This document shows positions 25,338-33,588 of a stretch of DNA of 64,000 nucleotides, piece by piece. The notes beneath the pieces are model-generated. The model made no database searches. It saw nothing but the letters and a program-made list of their open reading frames with translations, and was not told where the DNA came from. The stretch is from Sphingomonadaceae bacterium. Lineage in GTDB: Bacteria; Pseudomonadota; Alphaproteobacteria; Sphingomonadales; Sphingomonadaceae. The position numbers were made by a program, and so were the translations under genes. The stretch is taken from NCBI GenBank assembly GCA_947476425.1, contig CANJQJ010000012.1, positions 1 to 64,000 on the forward strand, given 5' to 3'. Within the stretch, counting starts at the first letter, position 1. Every line of letters begins with the position of its first letter.

Positions 25338-26549
25338 TCAGATTGCCTTTGCCTGGCCTGGGGTATTGACCCCCATGCTCTGCAGGTATCGTTTAACATT
25401 ACGTCCTGCCTGGCGGATGCGATGTTCGTTCTCGACCATGGCTATACGGACGAAGCCTTCGCCGTCCTCGCCATATCCGACGCCCGCGGCGACCGCGACA
25501 CCGGCGTGGGTGAGCAGTTGCTTCGAAAATTCGAGCGAGCCCAGATGCGCCAGCGCAGGGGGCAAGGGCGCCCAGCAGAACATGCTCGCGCGCGATGGCG
25601 GGATTTCCCAGCCGGCACGCCCGAAGCTCTCGACGAGGACATCGCGGCGCTTCTTGTAGAGCTGGCGATTCTGCTCGACGATATCCTGCGGCCCGTTGAT
25701 CGCGGCCACGGCGGCGGCCTGGATCGGGGTGAAGGCACCATAATCGAGATAGGATTTCACCCGGGTGAGTGCGGCGATCAACTGTTTGTTGCCCACCGCG
25801 AATCCGATCCGCCAGCCAGCCATGCTGTAGGTCTTCGACATGGAGGTGAACTCGACCGCGATATCCTTCGCGCCCGGCACCTGGAGAATCGAGGGCGTCG
25901 GCTTGTCGTCGTAATAAAGTTCCGAATAGGCCAGATCGGAGAGCACCCAGACATTATGCTCCTTCGCCCACGCGACCAGGCGCTCGTAGAAAGCGAGATC
26001 GACCACTTCGGCCGTTGGATTCGAAGGATAGCCGACAACGAGTACCGATGGCTTTGGCACGGTGAACTTCACCGCGCGGTCGAGTGCTTCCCAATAACGT
26101 TCATCAGGCGTCGTCGGCACCGAGCGGATGCTGGCGCCGGCAATGATGAAGCCGAAGGTATGGATCGGATAGCTCGGATTGGGCGCGAGCACGACATCGC
26201 CCGGGGCGGTGATCGCCTGGGCAAGGTTGGCAAGGCCTTCCTTCGAGCCAAGCGTGACGACGACTTCGGTATCGGGATCGATATCGACGCCGAAACGCGT
26301 GCCGTAATAATTGGCCTGGGCCTTGCGCAGCCCGAGGATGCCCTTCGACGCCGAATAGCCATGCGCATTCGGATTGCGCGCAACTTCGCACAACTTCTCG
26401 ATGACATGCGCTGGTGGCGGCAGGTCCGGATTTCCCATGCCGAGGTCGATGATGTCCTCGCCCGCCTGCCGCGCCGCTGCCCGCATCGCATTGACTTCGG
26501 CAATTACGTAGGGCGGAAGGCGCTTGATGCGGTAAAATTCTTCGGACAT
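25338..26549 (-). CDS. PLP-dependent aminotransferase, AlaC/LL-DAP-aminotransferase-like
   Basis: This 403-residue class I/II aminotransferase probably transfers amino groups between alanine and 2-oxoglutarate, or a related pair. Landmarks are DLGMGNPDLPPPAHV, YSASKGILGLRKAQANYY, NPSYPIHTFGFIIAGA, NPTAEVVDLAFY, YSELYYDD and the PLP Lys K239 in SMSKTYSMAGWRIGFAVG. ATG 26549 (MSEEFYRIKRLPPYV) is chosen because GAGG lies just upstream. The frame continues 77 codons further without family resemblance. Function as alanine transaminase is the usual assignment for this start sequence. Confidence 0.85.
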   Translation of the reverse strand: MSEEFYRIKRLPPYVIAEVNAMRAAARQAGEDIIDLGMGNPDLPPPAHVIEKLCEVARNPNAHGYSASKGILGLRKAQANYYGTRFGVDIDPDTEVVVTLGSKEGLANLAQAITAPGDVVLAPNPSYPIHTFGFIIAGASIRSVPTTPDERYWEALDRAVKFTVPKPSVLVVGYPSNPTAEVVDLAFYERLVAWAKEHNVWVLSDLAYSELYYDDKPTPSILQVPGAKDIAVEFTSMSKTYSMAGWRIGFAVGNKQLIAALTRVKSYLDYGAFTPIQAAAVAAINGPQDIVEQNRQLYKKRRDVLVESFGRAGWEIPPSRASMFCWAPLPPALAHLGSLEFSKQLLTHAGVAVAAGVGYGEDGEGFVRIAMVENEHRIRQAGRNVKRYLQSMGVNTPGQAKAI

Positions 26550-26663
26550 TTTTTCCTCTGCTGACGGCGGGACGTGGATCGACCATAGTGCCGGTTGGGC
26601 GTGTATAAGCCGATTCTGTTCGCAAGGGCAGTAGTGGGCGGCAAAAATATGGGAGATTTGGCC

Positions 26664-28469
26664 ATGAGCGATGACAGCACCCAAAATGAAGGCGCAATCC
26701 TCCCACCAATAGCAGGCCTTGACGACCTTCAGCATTGGACGAGCGTAATCGGCCGGGCTCAGCAAATGCTGCTCGAACATGCGACCGAAACGGTGCTCAC
26801 CACGTCCAAGCTCGCCGAAGATCCCACCGTCCCGCCGCTACCCGGTCCGCTCCCTTCGACCGAATGGATTGCTGAAACCGAAAAGCTCTTCGAGGCGCAA
26901 ACCAGCTTCTGGACCGACGGCCTCAAGCTCTGGCAGCACATGCTTACCCCAGCGACTGGCGCGGCGGGGGCAGATGCCCCGCCATCGCCTGCGGACAAGG
27001 ATCGTCGCTTTTCGGATCCGGCCTGGAAGAGCAACCCGATGTTCGACCTGATCCGGCAGAGCTACCTGATGCTATCCGACCATATGCTCCAGGGCGTCGA
27101 TACGATCGAGGGCGTCGAGCCCCAGCAGCGCGAGCAGATCCGCTTCGCAACGAAGACTTTCGTCGATGCGCTCTCGCCCTCCAACTTCGCCTTCACCAAT
27201 CCGCAGGTTATTCAGCGAACCATAGAGACGCGTGGTGATAACCTGCTGACGGGACTGTCGCGGATGCTGACCGATCTCAAGAAGGGTCAGCTCACCCATA
27301 CTGACGAGTCCGCGTTCGAGCTCGGCGTCAATATCGCCGCGACGCCTGGCAAGGTGATCAAGGAAACCCCGCTCTACCAACTCATTCAGTACACTCCGGT
27401 GACCGCGGAGGTCGACGCACTCCCTCTGCTGATCTTCCCGCCATGGATCAATCGGTTCTACATCCTCGACCTCAACCAGAAGAACAGCTTCATTCGCTGG
27501 GCAGTCGAACAGGGTATCACCGTATTCGTGGTTTCGTGGAAATCAGCGGACAGCAGCATGGCTGACATCACGATGGACGACTACGTCATCAAGGGTGTGA
27601 TCGATGCCATAGACACAGTCGGCGACCTGCTTGGCGTGCCGTCGATCAACACAATCGGGTATTGCGTCGGCGGTGCCGCGCTGACGATGGCGCTCGCCTG
27701 GCTTGCCGCGCATGACCAGGCCGACAAGGTCAACAGCGCGACCTTTTTCACGACGCAGGTCGATTTCGCGCGCTCCGGCGATCTGAAGCTCCTCGTCGAC
27801 GACCAGCAGCTCGCCTTGATCGACTCGCTATCCGCGGAAAAGGGCTATCTCGACGGACGCTATATGGCGGCGACCTTCAATATGCTGCGCGGCCGTGACC
27901 TGATCTGGAGCTATGTCGTCAACAATTACCTGATGGGCTCGGATTATCCCGCGTTCGACCTGCTCTACTGGAATAGCGACACCACCAACCTGCCGGCGAA
28001 ATGGCACGCATCCTATCTGCGCGACCTTTATCGCGACAACAAGCTGGTCGAACCGGGCGCGATCTCTATCGCTGGCACGCCGCTCGATCTGCGGAAGATC
28101 AAGACTCCCTCCTACATCCAGGCCGGGCGCGAAGATCATATCGCCCCCGCCGCCAGCGTCTGGAAGCTGACTGAACATCTTCGTGGCCCAGTCCGCTTCG
28201 TCCTCGCCGGGTCGGGCCACATCGCGGGCGTGGTCAATCCGCCCGCTGCAGGCAAATATCAATATTGGCTCAACGAAGGCGAAGCCAGCACCCTCGACGA
28301 GTTCATTGCCGGCGCCACCGAGTATAAAGGTAGCTGGTGGCCGGATTGGCGCGCGTGGATCAAGAAGGGCGGGACAGGCACCGTCAAGGTCAAGGGCGCG
28401 AGAAACCCGGGCAAGGGCAAGCTCAAGGCAATCGAGGACGCTCCCGGTCGCTATGTGCGAACGCGATAG
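26664..28469 (+). CDS. phaC: Class I poly(3-hydroxyalkanoate) synthase PhaC
   Basis: This 601-residue enzyme polymerises (R)-3-hydroxyacyl-CoA on PHA granules. The lipase-like box is GYCVGG with nucleophile C334. The catalytic Asp is D439 in WNSDTTNLPAKWHASYLR and the His is H519 in GSGHIAGVVNPP. The N-terminal PhaC_N domain is visible (DDPAWKSNPMF-type run KDRRFSDPAWKSNPMFDLI). Length fits class I. GGGAG lies 9 bases before ATG 26664; ATG 26649 is an alternative. It is divergent from the aminotransferase gene. A phasin gene follows, separated by its own putative regulatory region. Confidence 0.95.
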   Translation: MSDDSTQNEGAILPPIAGLDDLQHWTSVIGRAQQMLLEHATETVLTTSKLAEDPTVPPLPGPLPSTEWIAETEKLFEAQTSFWTDGLKLWQHMLTPATGAAGADAPPSPADKDRRFSDPAWKSNPMFDLIRQSYLMLSDHMLQGVDTIEGVEPQQREQIRFATKTFVDALSPSNFAFTNPQVIQRTIETRGDNLLTGLSRMLTDLKKGQLTHTDESAFELGVNIAATPGKVIKETPLYQLIQYTPVTAEVDALPLLIFPPWINRFYILDLNQKNSFIRWAVEQGITVFVVSWKSADSSMADITMDDYVIKGVIDAIDTVGDLLGVPSINTIGYCVGGAALTMALAWLAAHDQADKVNSATFFTTQVDFARSGDLKLLVDDQQLALIDSLSAEKGYLDGRYMAATFNMLRGRDLIWSYVVNNYLMGSDYPAFDLLYWNSDTTNLPAKWHASYLRDLYRDNKLVEPGAISIAGTPLDLRKIKTPSYIQAGREDHIAPAASVWKLTEHLRGPVRFVLAGSGHIAGVVNPPAAGKYQYWLNEGEASTLDEFIAGATEYKGSWWPDWRAWIKKGGTGTVKVKGARNPGKGKLKAIEDAPGRYVRTR

Positions 28470-28575
28470 ACTCGCATCGGTATCGATGCCACAGGTGTGA
28501 TTCGGCGAAATGATCCGCTTGAGGTTGCGATTTGCGTCGCGGCAATAGTTTGAATCACAACGCTTTTCCGATTAA

Positions 28576-28639
28576 TGTTGCACTGCACCAAAATATGACT
28601 TGTCATGCCCCGATTCGCGGGTTATTGTGCAGCGCAACA
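28576..28639. promoter_or_regulatory. Inverted pair of 15-base sites, candidate PhaR operator
   Basis: TGTTGCACTGCACCA at 28576-28590 and the inverted TTGTGCAGCGCAACA at 28625-28639 (reverse complement TGTTGCGCTGCACAA) match at 13 of 15 positions. Each site holds TGC-x-x-TGCA or TGC-AGC-GCA repeats, similar to the TGC/GCA-rich operators of PhaR, the PHA-sensing repressor that controls phasin genes. The second site ends 19 bases before the phasin ATG. Repression by PhaR is an inference; no phaR gene is in the window. Confidence 0.55.
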
Positions 28640-28658
28640 TGGAATTGGAACTAATCCG

Positions 28659-29507
28659 ATGACACGCAAAACTCGTACACCTACCCGGACCGGAATCGGG
28701 GCCAAGCGCCCTGCTCCCGCTCCTGTAACGATCAAGGCCCCGATCGCGGCAACCCCGTCGATCGTCGCTCCTGCGGCCAAGCAGGTAGCAACGCCGGCTC
28801 CCGAGCCGGTCAAGGTCGAGGTCAAGACGGCACCGGTTGCCAAGCAGGCAGCCAAAGTGGAACCGGCAGTGATTGCCGAACCCGTGCCAGTTGCCGTGTC
28901 CGTGCCCGCTCCCAAGACTGTAGCGGTTCCCGCTCCTGTTCCGGAAGCGATCGCGAAACCGGTTGTTACCACGCCGGTTGCTCCTGCACCGGTTACCACT
29001 GCACCCGTTGCTACCCCTTCTGTTGCTACTGTTACTACTGACCCAGTTTTGAAAGGAACTTTCCTAATGGCTACCGCTTCCCCCATCTCGGCCGAAAAGA
29101 TCCAGTCGATGTTCACCGATTTCAGCGGCCGCACCAAGGCTGCCATCGAGAAGAGCACGAAGCTCAGTGCAGACCTCGCCGAGCTCACGAAGGGCAACCT
29201 CGAAGCCGTCGCCGAATCGGCAAAGATCGCTGCCAAGGGTGCCGAGTCGATTGCTCAGGGCGCTGCCGACTACACCAAGAAGAGCTTCGAAACCGCGACT
29301 GGCGCGATGAAGCGCTACAGCGCGATCAAGTCGCCAACCGAGCTCATGCAGATCAACAGCGAGATCGCCAAGGCCTCGTTCGACTCGGCAGTTGCCGAAG
29401 CTTCGAAGGTTGGCGAAGCGCTCACCAAGCTTGCTGGCGAAGTCATCAAGCCGCTGTCGACCCGCTACACGGTTGCTGCCGAGAAGCTGAAGGCCTCTGC
29501 TTTCTGA
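28659..29507 (+). CDS. Phasin-family protein with Pro/Ala/Val-rich N-terminal extension
   Basis: The gene encodes 282 residues. Residues 1-135 are low-complexity Pro/Ala/Val/Thr/Lys repeats (APAPVTIKAPIAATPSIVAP and similar). Residues about 140-282 form a helical phasin domain: IQSMFTDFSGRTKAAIEKS, LAELTKGNLEAVAESAKIAA, FETATGAMKRYSAIKSPTEL, then MQINSEIAKASFDSAVAEAS. Phasins coat PHA granules. An internal ATG at 29067 follows AAAGGAAC by 7 bases and would give a bare 146-residue phasin (MATASPISAEKIQ), close to the usual family length. The gene directly follows phaC. Confidence 0.88.
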   Translation: MTRKTRTPTRTGIGAKRPAPAPVTIKAPIAATPSIVAPAAKQVATPAPEPVKVEVKTAPVAKQAAKVEPAVIAEPVPVAVSVPAPKTVAVPAPVPEAIAKPVVTTPVAPAPVTTAPVATPSVATVTTDPVLKGTFLMATASPISAEKIQSMFTDFSGRTKAAIEKSTKLSADLAELTKGNLEAVAESAKIAAKGAESIAQGAADYTKKSFETATGAMKRYSAIKSPTELMQINSEIAKASFDSAVAEASKVGEALTKLAGEVIKPLSTRYTVAAEKLKASAF

Positions 29508-29532
29508 TTTCTTGACTGCAATACGATACAGG

Positions 29533-29566
29533 ACGGCCGTCTCCCATCGGGAGGCGGTCGTTTTTT
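29533..29566 (+). terminator. Intrinsic terminator after the phasin gene
   Basis: ACGGCCGTCTCCC pairs with GGGAGGCGGTCGT across a 3-base loop (a few G-U pairs) and is followed by a run of T residues. It begins 25 bases after the phasin stop and should end that transcript before clpS. Confidence 0.85.
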
Positions 29567-29707
29567 ATGGCGTCCACAACGCTTTTGGGCCAATGCCGCC
29601 CTTGCTCCGCAGGGTACCAATGCCATATCCTGTCGGCACGGAGGCTGAGCACGAAGGCAATGCGGCACATCGAAGACGGGCAGCTGATACATCGGCAGCC
29701 GATTAAA

Positions 29708-30034
29708 ATGGCGGCTGGCAAGGACGGCGACGATACGGGCACCGGCCTCGGTGTCGCGACGCGCACACGCACCCGTCCCAAGAAGCCAGCACTTTACAAG
29801 GTATTGATGCTCAACGACGATTACACGCCGATGGAATTCGTCGTCCTCTGCCTGCAGCGCTTTTTCCGCATGAATCTGGAGGATGCGACCCGTGTGATGT
29901 TGCATGTTCACCAGCGGGGCGTCGGCGTATGTGGCGTGTTCAGCTACGAGGTCGCGGAGTCGAAGGTCAACCAGGTCGTTGATTTCGCTCGGCAAAATCA
30001 GCATCCACTGCAATGCACGCTTGAAAAGGCCTGA
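29708..30034 (+). CDS. clpS: ATP-dependent Clp protease adaptor ClpS
   Basis: This is a 108-residue N-recognin adaptor that delivers N-degron proteins to ClpAP. It has a basic, Gly/Thr-rich flexible N-terminal tail ([20 protein letters not shown]) and the folded core: [36 protein letters not shown], then LQCTLEKA. The NDD and HxHxxG residues that bind the N-terminal amino acid are present. ATG 29708 gives the usual length; ATG 29660, with GAAGG upstream, would add 16 residues. clpA is not immediately downstream here. Confidence 0.92.
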   Translation: MAAGKDGDDTGTGLGVATRTRTRPKKPALYKVLMLNDDYTPMEFVVLCLQRFFRMNLEDATRVMLHVHQRGVGVCGVFSYEVAESKVNQVVDFARQNQHPLQCTLEKA

Positions 30035-30085
30035 TTGAGCGGCCCAAGGACGTCTCGCCTGGCGGCGAAACATCGTTGGCTTCTG

Positions 30086-30826
30086 TCAACCGCGTGAGGA
30101 TGGGGGCAGAATGCTTCCGTCAAACTCCACATAGCGATTCACATAGCTCGCCACCGCAGTGAGCCTCGGCTCATCGAGAATGCTGAGCTGGTTGGAGTTG
30201 CGCGCAATCAACCCTTCGCGGACAAGCACCCGGAACATCCGATTGACGTGAACCGCAGTCAGCCCGGTCGCATCCCCGATTTCTTCCTGGGTGAGCGGGA
30301 AAACGAAGCTGGAACCAATCTCCGAATTCGTCTGGCGCAATCGAACCACCGTATCGATCAACAATGCCGCCACACGGGATTTGGCCGTCGTACGGCCAAT
30401 CGAAGCGAGTCGGTCGCCCAGTGAGACTTGTTCGGCTTGTGTCAGCAGGAACAAGGCCGCTCCAAGCCGGGGATATTCCATGAACATCTCGATGAGGGCA
30501 TTTCGATCGATCGGGATGACCCGAACATCGGTCACAGCCATGAGTGTCTCTGCGGCGTCGCTGAATGCGCTACAGGATAGCCCCACCATGTCTCCTGGCA
30601 GATGGAGGCGCAGAATCTGTCGGCTACCGTCCCCCAACAGGATGAAGCTGAAAAGCCATCCTGAATTAACAACATAGGCTTCGGAACCCCGGTCCCGTTC
30701 GGGACGAATCAGCGCGCCGCGCCGATACACACGCTCCCCTCGCTCAATCGTCGAAAAAGCGCGCTTCTCGACGCTATTCAAGCTCAAGCGTTGTGCAACA
30801 CGCTCAACGAACTGACTTTCCGCCAC
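30086..30826 (-). CDS. Crp/Fnr-family transcriptional regulator
   Basis: This 246-residue regulator has an N-terminal cyclic-nucleotide-binding-like jelly roll (LRLHLPGDMVGLSCSAFSDA, the segment where Crp holds its ligand) and a C-terminal winged helix (LTQEEIGDATGLTAVHVNRM, then FRVLVREGLIARNSNQLSIL). No Cys cluster typical of Fnr is seen at the N-terminus, so an oxygen-sensing iron-sulphur cluster is unlikely. The start is GTG 30826 with a G-rich ribosome site. It diverges from murA across about 180 bases. The signal it senses is unknown. Confidence 0.85.
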   Translation of the reverse strand: MAESQFVERVAQRLSLNSVEKRAFSTIERGERVYRRGALIRPERDRGSEAYVVNSGWLFSFILLGDGSRQILRLHLPGDMVGLSCSAFSDAAETLMAVTDVRVIPIDRNALIEMFMEYPRLGAALFLLTQAEQVSLGDRLASIGRTTAKSRVAALLIDTVVRLRQTNSEIGSSFVFPLTQEEIGDATGLTAVHVNRMFRVLVREGLIARNSNQLSILDEPRLTAVASYVNRYVEFDGSILPPSSRG

Positions 30827-31007
30827 ACACCCCCCAATTCACCCTTATAATAATAGGGAACAAACGCTTAGGATAAACAATCGTGCCTTGGCGCTAACAA
30901 TAATCAAGTTGGGATTAATATTGGTCGGAACCGGGGCAACCGGGCCAGCGCGCACGGCCCCTTTGCCAAACGCTTGCGCGCCGCGTCCAACAAGATAGAA
31001 GCTCCGC

Positions 31008-32291
31008 ATGGACAGAATAATCATCCGCGGCGGCCAGCGACTGGCAGGATCGATCGCTATTTCAGGTGCCAAGAACGCAGCCCTGACACTCCTTCCCTGC
31101 GCGCTGCTGACGGATGAACCGCTGACCTTGCGCAACCTGCCGCGTCTCGCCGACGTGGACAGTTTCGGGCATCTTCTCAATGAACTGGGAATTTCGACGC
31201 TGGTGGCGGGCGCGCGCGGGCACGACTTCGGACGCGTGCTTACGATGCGCGCTGAATCGCTCTCTTCGACGGTCGCCCCCTATGACATCGTACGCAAGAT
31301 GCGCGCTTCGATTCTCGTGCTCGGCCCGATGCTGGCGCGCGCCGGGCAAGCGACTGTTTCGCTGCCAGGTGGCTGCGCAATCGGCAATCGCCCGATCGAT
31401 CTTCATCTCAAGGCACTGGAAGCCCTCGGCGCCGAGATCGAGCTCACTGCCGGATATGTGAAGGCAACCGCTCCCAAGGGCGGGCTCGTCGGAGGGACAA
31501 TCGTTTTTCCGATGGTCTCGGTCGGTGCGACCGAGAATGCCCTAATGGCGGCCGTTCTCGCCAAGGGCGAGACCGTGATCGAAAATGCCGCACGCGAGCC
31601 TGAAATCACCGACCTTGCCCGCTGCCTCGTGGCGATGGGCGCGAAAATCGAGGGCATCGGTACCGAACGACTGCTGATCCAGGGCCGCGATCGTCTCCAT
31701 GGCGCGACCTACTCGGTAATGCCGGATCGGATCGAGGCGGGCAGCTATGCTTGTGCCGCAGCGATCACGGGTGGCGACATCCTGCTTGAAGGTGCTGATG
31801 CCGAGGACATGTCGGCCATACTGATCGGGCTGCGTGACGCCGGTTGCGCCGTGACCGTAGAGGATAAGGGCATTCGAGTCCGTGCCGATGGGCCTCTCCA
31901 GCCGCTGACGCTTTCGACTGCGCCGTTTCCGGGATTCCCGACCGACATGCAGGCGCAATTCATGTCGATGCTGGCGCTTGCCGACGGTGCGAGCGTTCTC
32001 ACCGAGACGATTTTCGAAAACCGCTACATGCATGTTCCGGAACTCGCGCGCATGGGTGCCGATATCCAGGTTCGGGGCCGTACCGCGGTCGTGCGCGGTG
32101 TCGACCACTTGATTGGCGCGGAAGTCATGGCGACCGACCTGCGCGCCTCGATGAGCCTCGTTATCGCCGGCCTTGCCGCAAGGGGCGAGACCCAGGTCCA
32201 CCGGGTCTACCACCTCGATCGGGGCTATGAACGGCTCGAGGTCAAGCTCCAGGGCGTCGGCGCCGATATCGAGCGCGAAAGCGACGGCTAA
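31008..32291 (+). CDS. murA: UDP-N-acetylglucosamine 1-carboxyvinyltransferase MurA
   Basis: This 427-residue enzyme makes UDP-GlcNAc-enolpyruvate, the first committed step of peptidoglycan synthesis, and is the fosfomycin target. It starts [20 protein letters not shown] and [12 protein letters not shown]. The catalytic Cys is C123 in [16 protein letters not shown]. Also seen are [35 protein letters not shown] and [15 protein letters not shown]. Length and motifs are complete. It is transcribed alone, and its last 4 bases overlap the 3' end of the convergent DUF445 gene. Confidence 0.95.
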   Translation: MDRIIIRGGQRLAGSIAISGAKNAALTLLPCALLTDEPLTLRNLPRLADVDSFGHLLNELGISTLVAGARGHDFGRVLTMRAESLSSTVAPYDIVRKMRASILVLGPMLARAGQATVSLPGGCAIGNRPIDLHLKALEALGAEIELTAGYVKATAPKGGLVGGTIVFPMVSVGATENALMAAVLAKGETVIENAAREPEITDLARCLVAMGAKIEGIGTERLLIQGRDRLHGATYSVMPDRIEAGSYACAAAITGGDILLEGADAEDMSAILIGLRDAGCAVTVEDKGIRVRADGPLQPLTLSTAPFPGFPTDMQAQFMSMLALADGASVLTETIFENRYMHVPELARMGADIQVRGRTAVVRGVDHLIGAEVMATDLRASMSLVIAGLAARGETQVHRVYHLDRGYERLEVKLQGVGADIERESDG

Positions 32292-33565
32292 AGAACGCCA
32301 TCAAGGGCATGCAGGCCAAGCCCGACCAGGCCGCCGACCAGCGTCCCGTTGACACGGATGTACTGGAGATCGCGTCCCACCGCGGATTCCAGCCGTGACG
32401 TTATCGTCCGCGCATCCCAGCCACGGATCGTTTCCGAGACCAGCTTGACGATACCGTCGCCGTAGGACGCAACCGTTCCTACCACTGCGCGGCGAATGAA
32501 ACGGTTTATCAGCAAGCGCAGGCGCAGATCGGCCGATAATGTCTCGCCGAGCTGGAGCATCGCCTCGCCCATGCCCCCGCTCCCGATGGCGTCGGGATTT
32601 CGCACCCCACGAACGATGCTTGCGCGGAGCGTCTGCCACATGCCGTCGATCCAGGCCGCCACTGCGGGATTGGCGACCAGTGCGTCGCGAAGTGCCGCGA
32701 TACGGTCGCGCATTGCGGGGTCTTCGCTCAAATCCATTGCGAACCGCGCAAGCGCTGCCTCGGCTTCGCCGCGCAATGGATGCTCCGGATCTGCGGCAAT
32801 GTCGCGAATCAGCCGCCCGAGCCCCTCGATAATCGCGTCGGAGAGCTTTTCGTCGAGTCCCGTCCAGCGCAGGATCGCGTTTGCGCGATCGTGAACGATC
32901 TGGCGAATCAGCGCATCATTGGCGTCGAGCATCCGCCCCGCCCATTCGATCGCGCGCTCGAGGATCGGCACATGGCGGTTCTGGTCGATCGCGGCCTCGA
33001 GCATCTGCCCGAGCAACGGCGCGAAATCGATCGCCTTCAGCCGTGCAACGGCTGCGCCCTTGATCATCCCGCCAAGCTTCTCGTCCGCCAGCGCCTCAAC
33101 CACATCGGCAAGCAGCCGCCCTGCGCCTTCGCTGATCCGGCTGCTCTGGGTTGGATTTGAGAGCCAGCGGCCGATCGCGCCTGCGATGTCGAGCTTGCGC
33201 ATCCGGCGGGTCACCACCGACGCCGTCAGGAAATTATCGCGCAGGAACAAAGCCAGCGTATCCCCGATGCGATCCTTGTTACGGGGTATGATCGCGGTAT
33301 GTGGAATCGGCAGGCCGAGCGGATGGCGAAACAGCGCGGTGACCGCAAACCAGTCCGCGAGGCCGCCGACCATCGCAGCTTCCGCAAAGGCCCTGAGATA
33401 GCCGAACGCAGGATGCATCGGTTCGTAATGGCGCGTCGCCAGATAGATTGCCGCCATCGCGATCAACAGCCCGGTCGCCACGATGCGCATTCCGCGGCTG
33501 CCGCCCTGCGCGGGATTGAGGCGATCGAGCCCGGTGGCGGAGAACAGGTTCATGGGCATCATCAT
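32288..33565 (-). CDS. DUF445-family membrane-anchored protein
   Basis: The protein has about 425 residues. It has an N-terminal membrane segment ([20 protein letters not shown]), the family's [26 protein letters not shown] block just after it, [19 protein letters not shown], a long helical middle and a C-terminal membrane segment ([17 protein letters not shown]). Function of DUF445 proteins is unknown. I start it at ATG 33565, the first of MMMPM, after the stop of the upstream RND gene (33589). It may be cotranscribed with the efflux genes, and its 3' end meets murA. Confidence 0.82.
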   Translation of the reverse strand: MMMPMNLFSATGLDRLNPAQGGSRGMRIVATGLLIAMAAIYLATRHYEPMHPAFGYLRAFAEAAMVGGLADWFAVTALFRHPLGLPIPHTAIIPRNKDRIGDTLALFLRDNFLTASVVTRRMRKLDIAGAIGRWLSNPTQSSRISEGAGRLLADVVEALADEKLGGMIKGAAVARLKAIDFAPLLGQMLEAAIDQNRHVPILERAIEWAGRMLDANDALIRQIVHDRANAILRWTGLDEKLSDAIIEGLGRLIRDIAADPEHPLRGEAEAALARFAMDLSEDPAMRDRIAALRDALVANPAVAAWIDGMWQTLRASIVRGVRNPDAIGSGGMGEAMLQLGETLSADLRLRLLINRFIRRAVVGTVASYGDGIVKLVSETIRGWDARTITSRLESAVGRDLQYIRVNGTLVGGLVGLGLHALDGVL

Positions 33566-33588
33566 GCCCGATGGCTGGCGATGTGCAA

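Noticed and set aside
25230-26564. 444-codon plus-strand open frame
   Set aside because: Mirror of the AlaC-like aminotransferase, which carries the PLP Lys and all family motifs.
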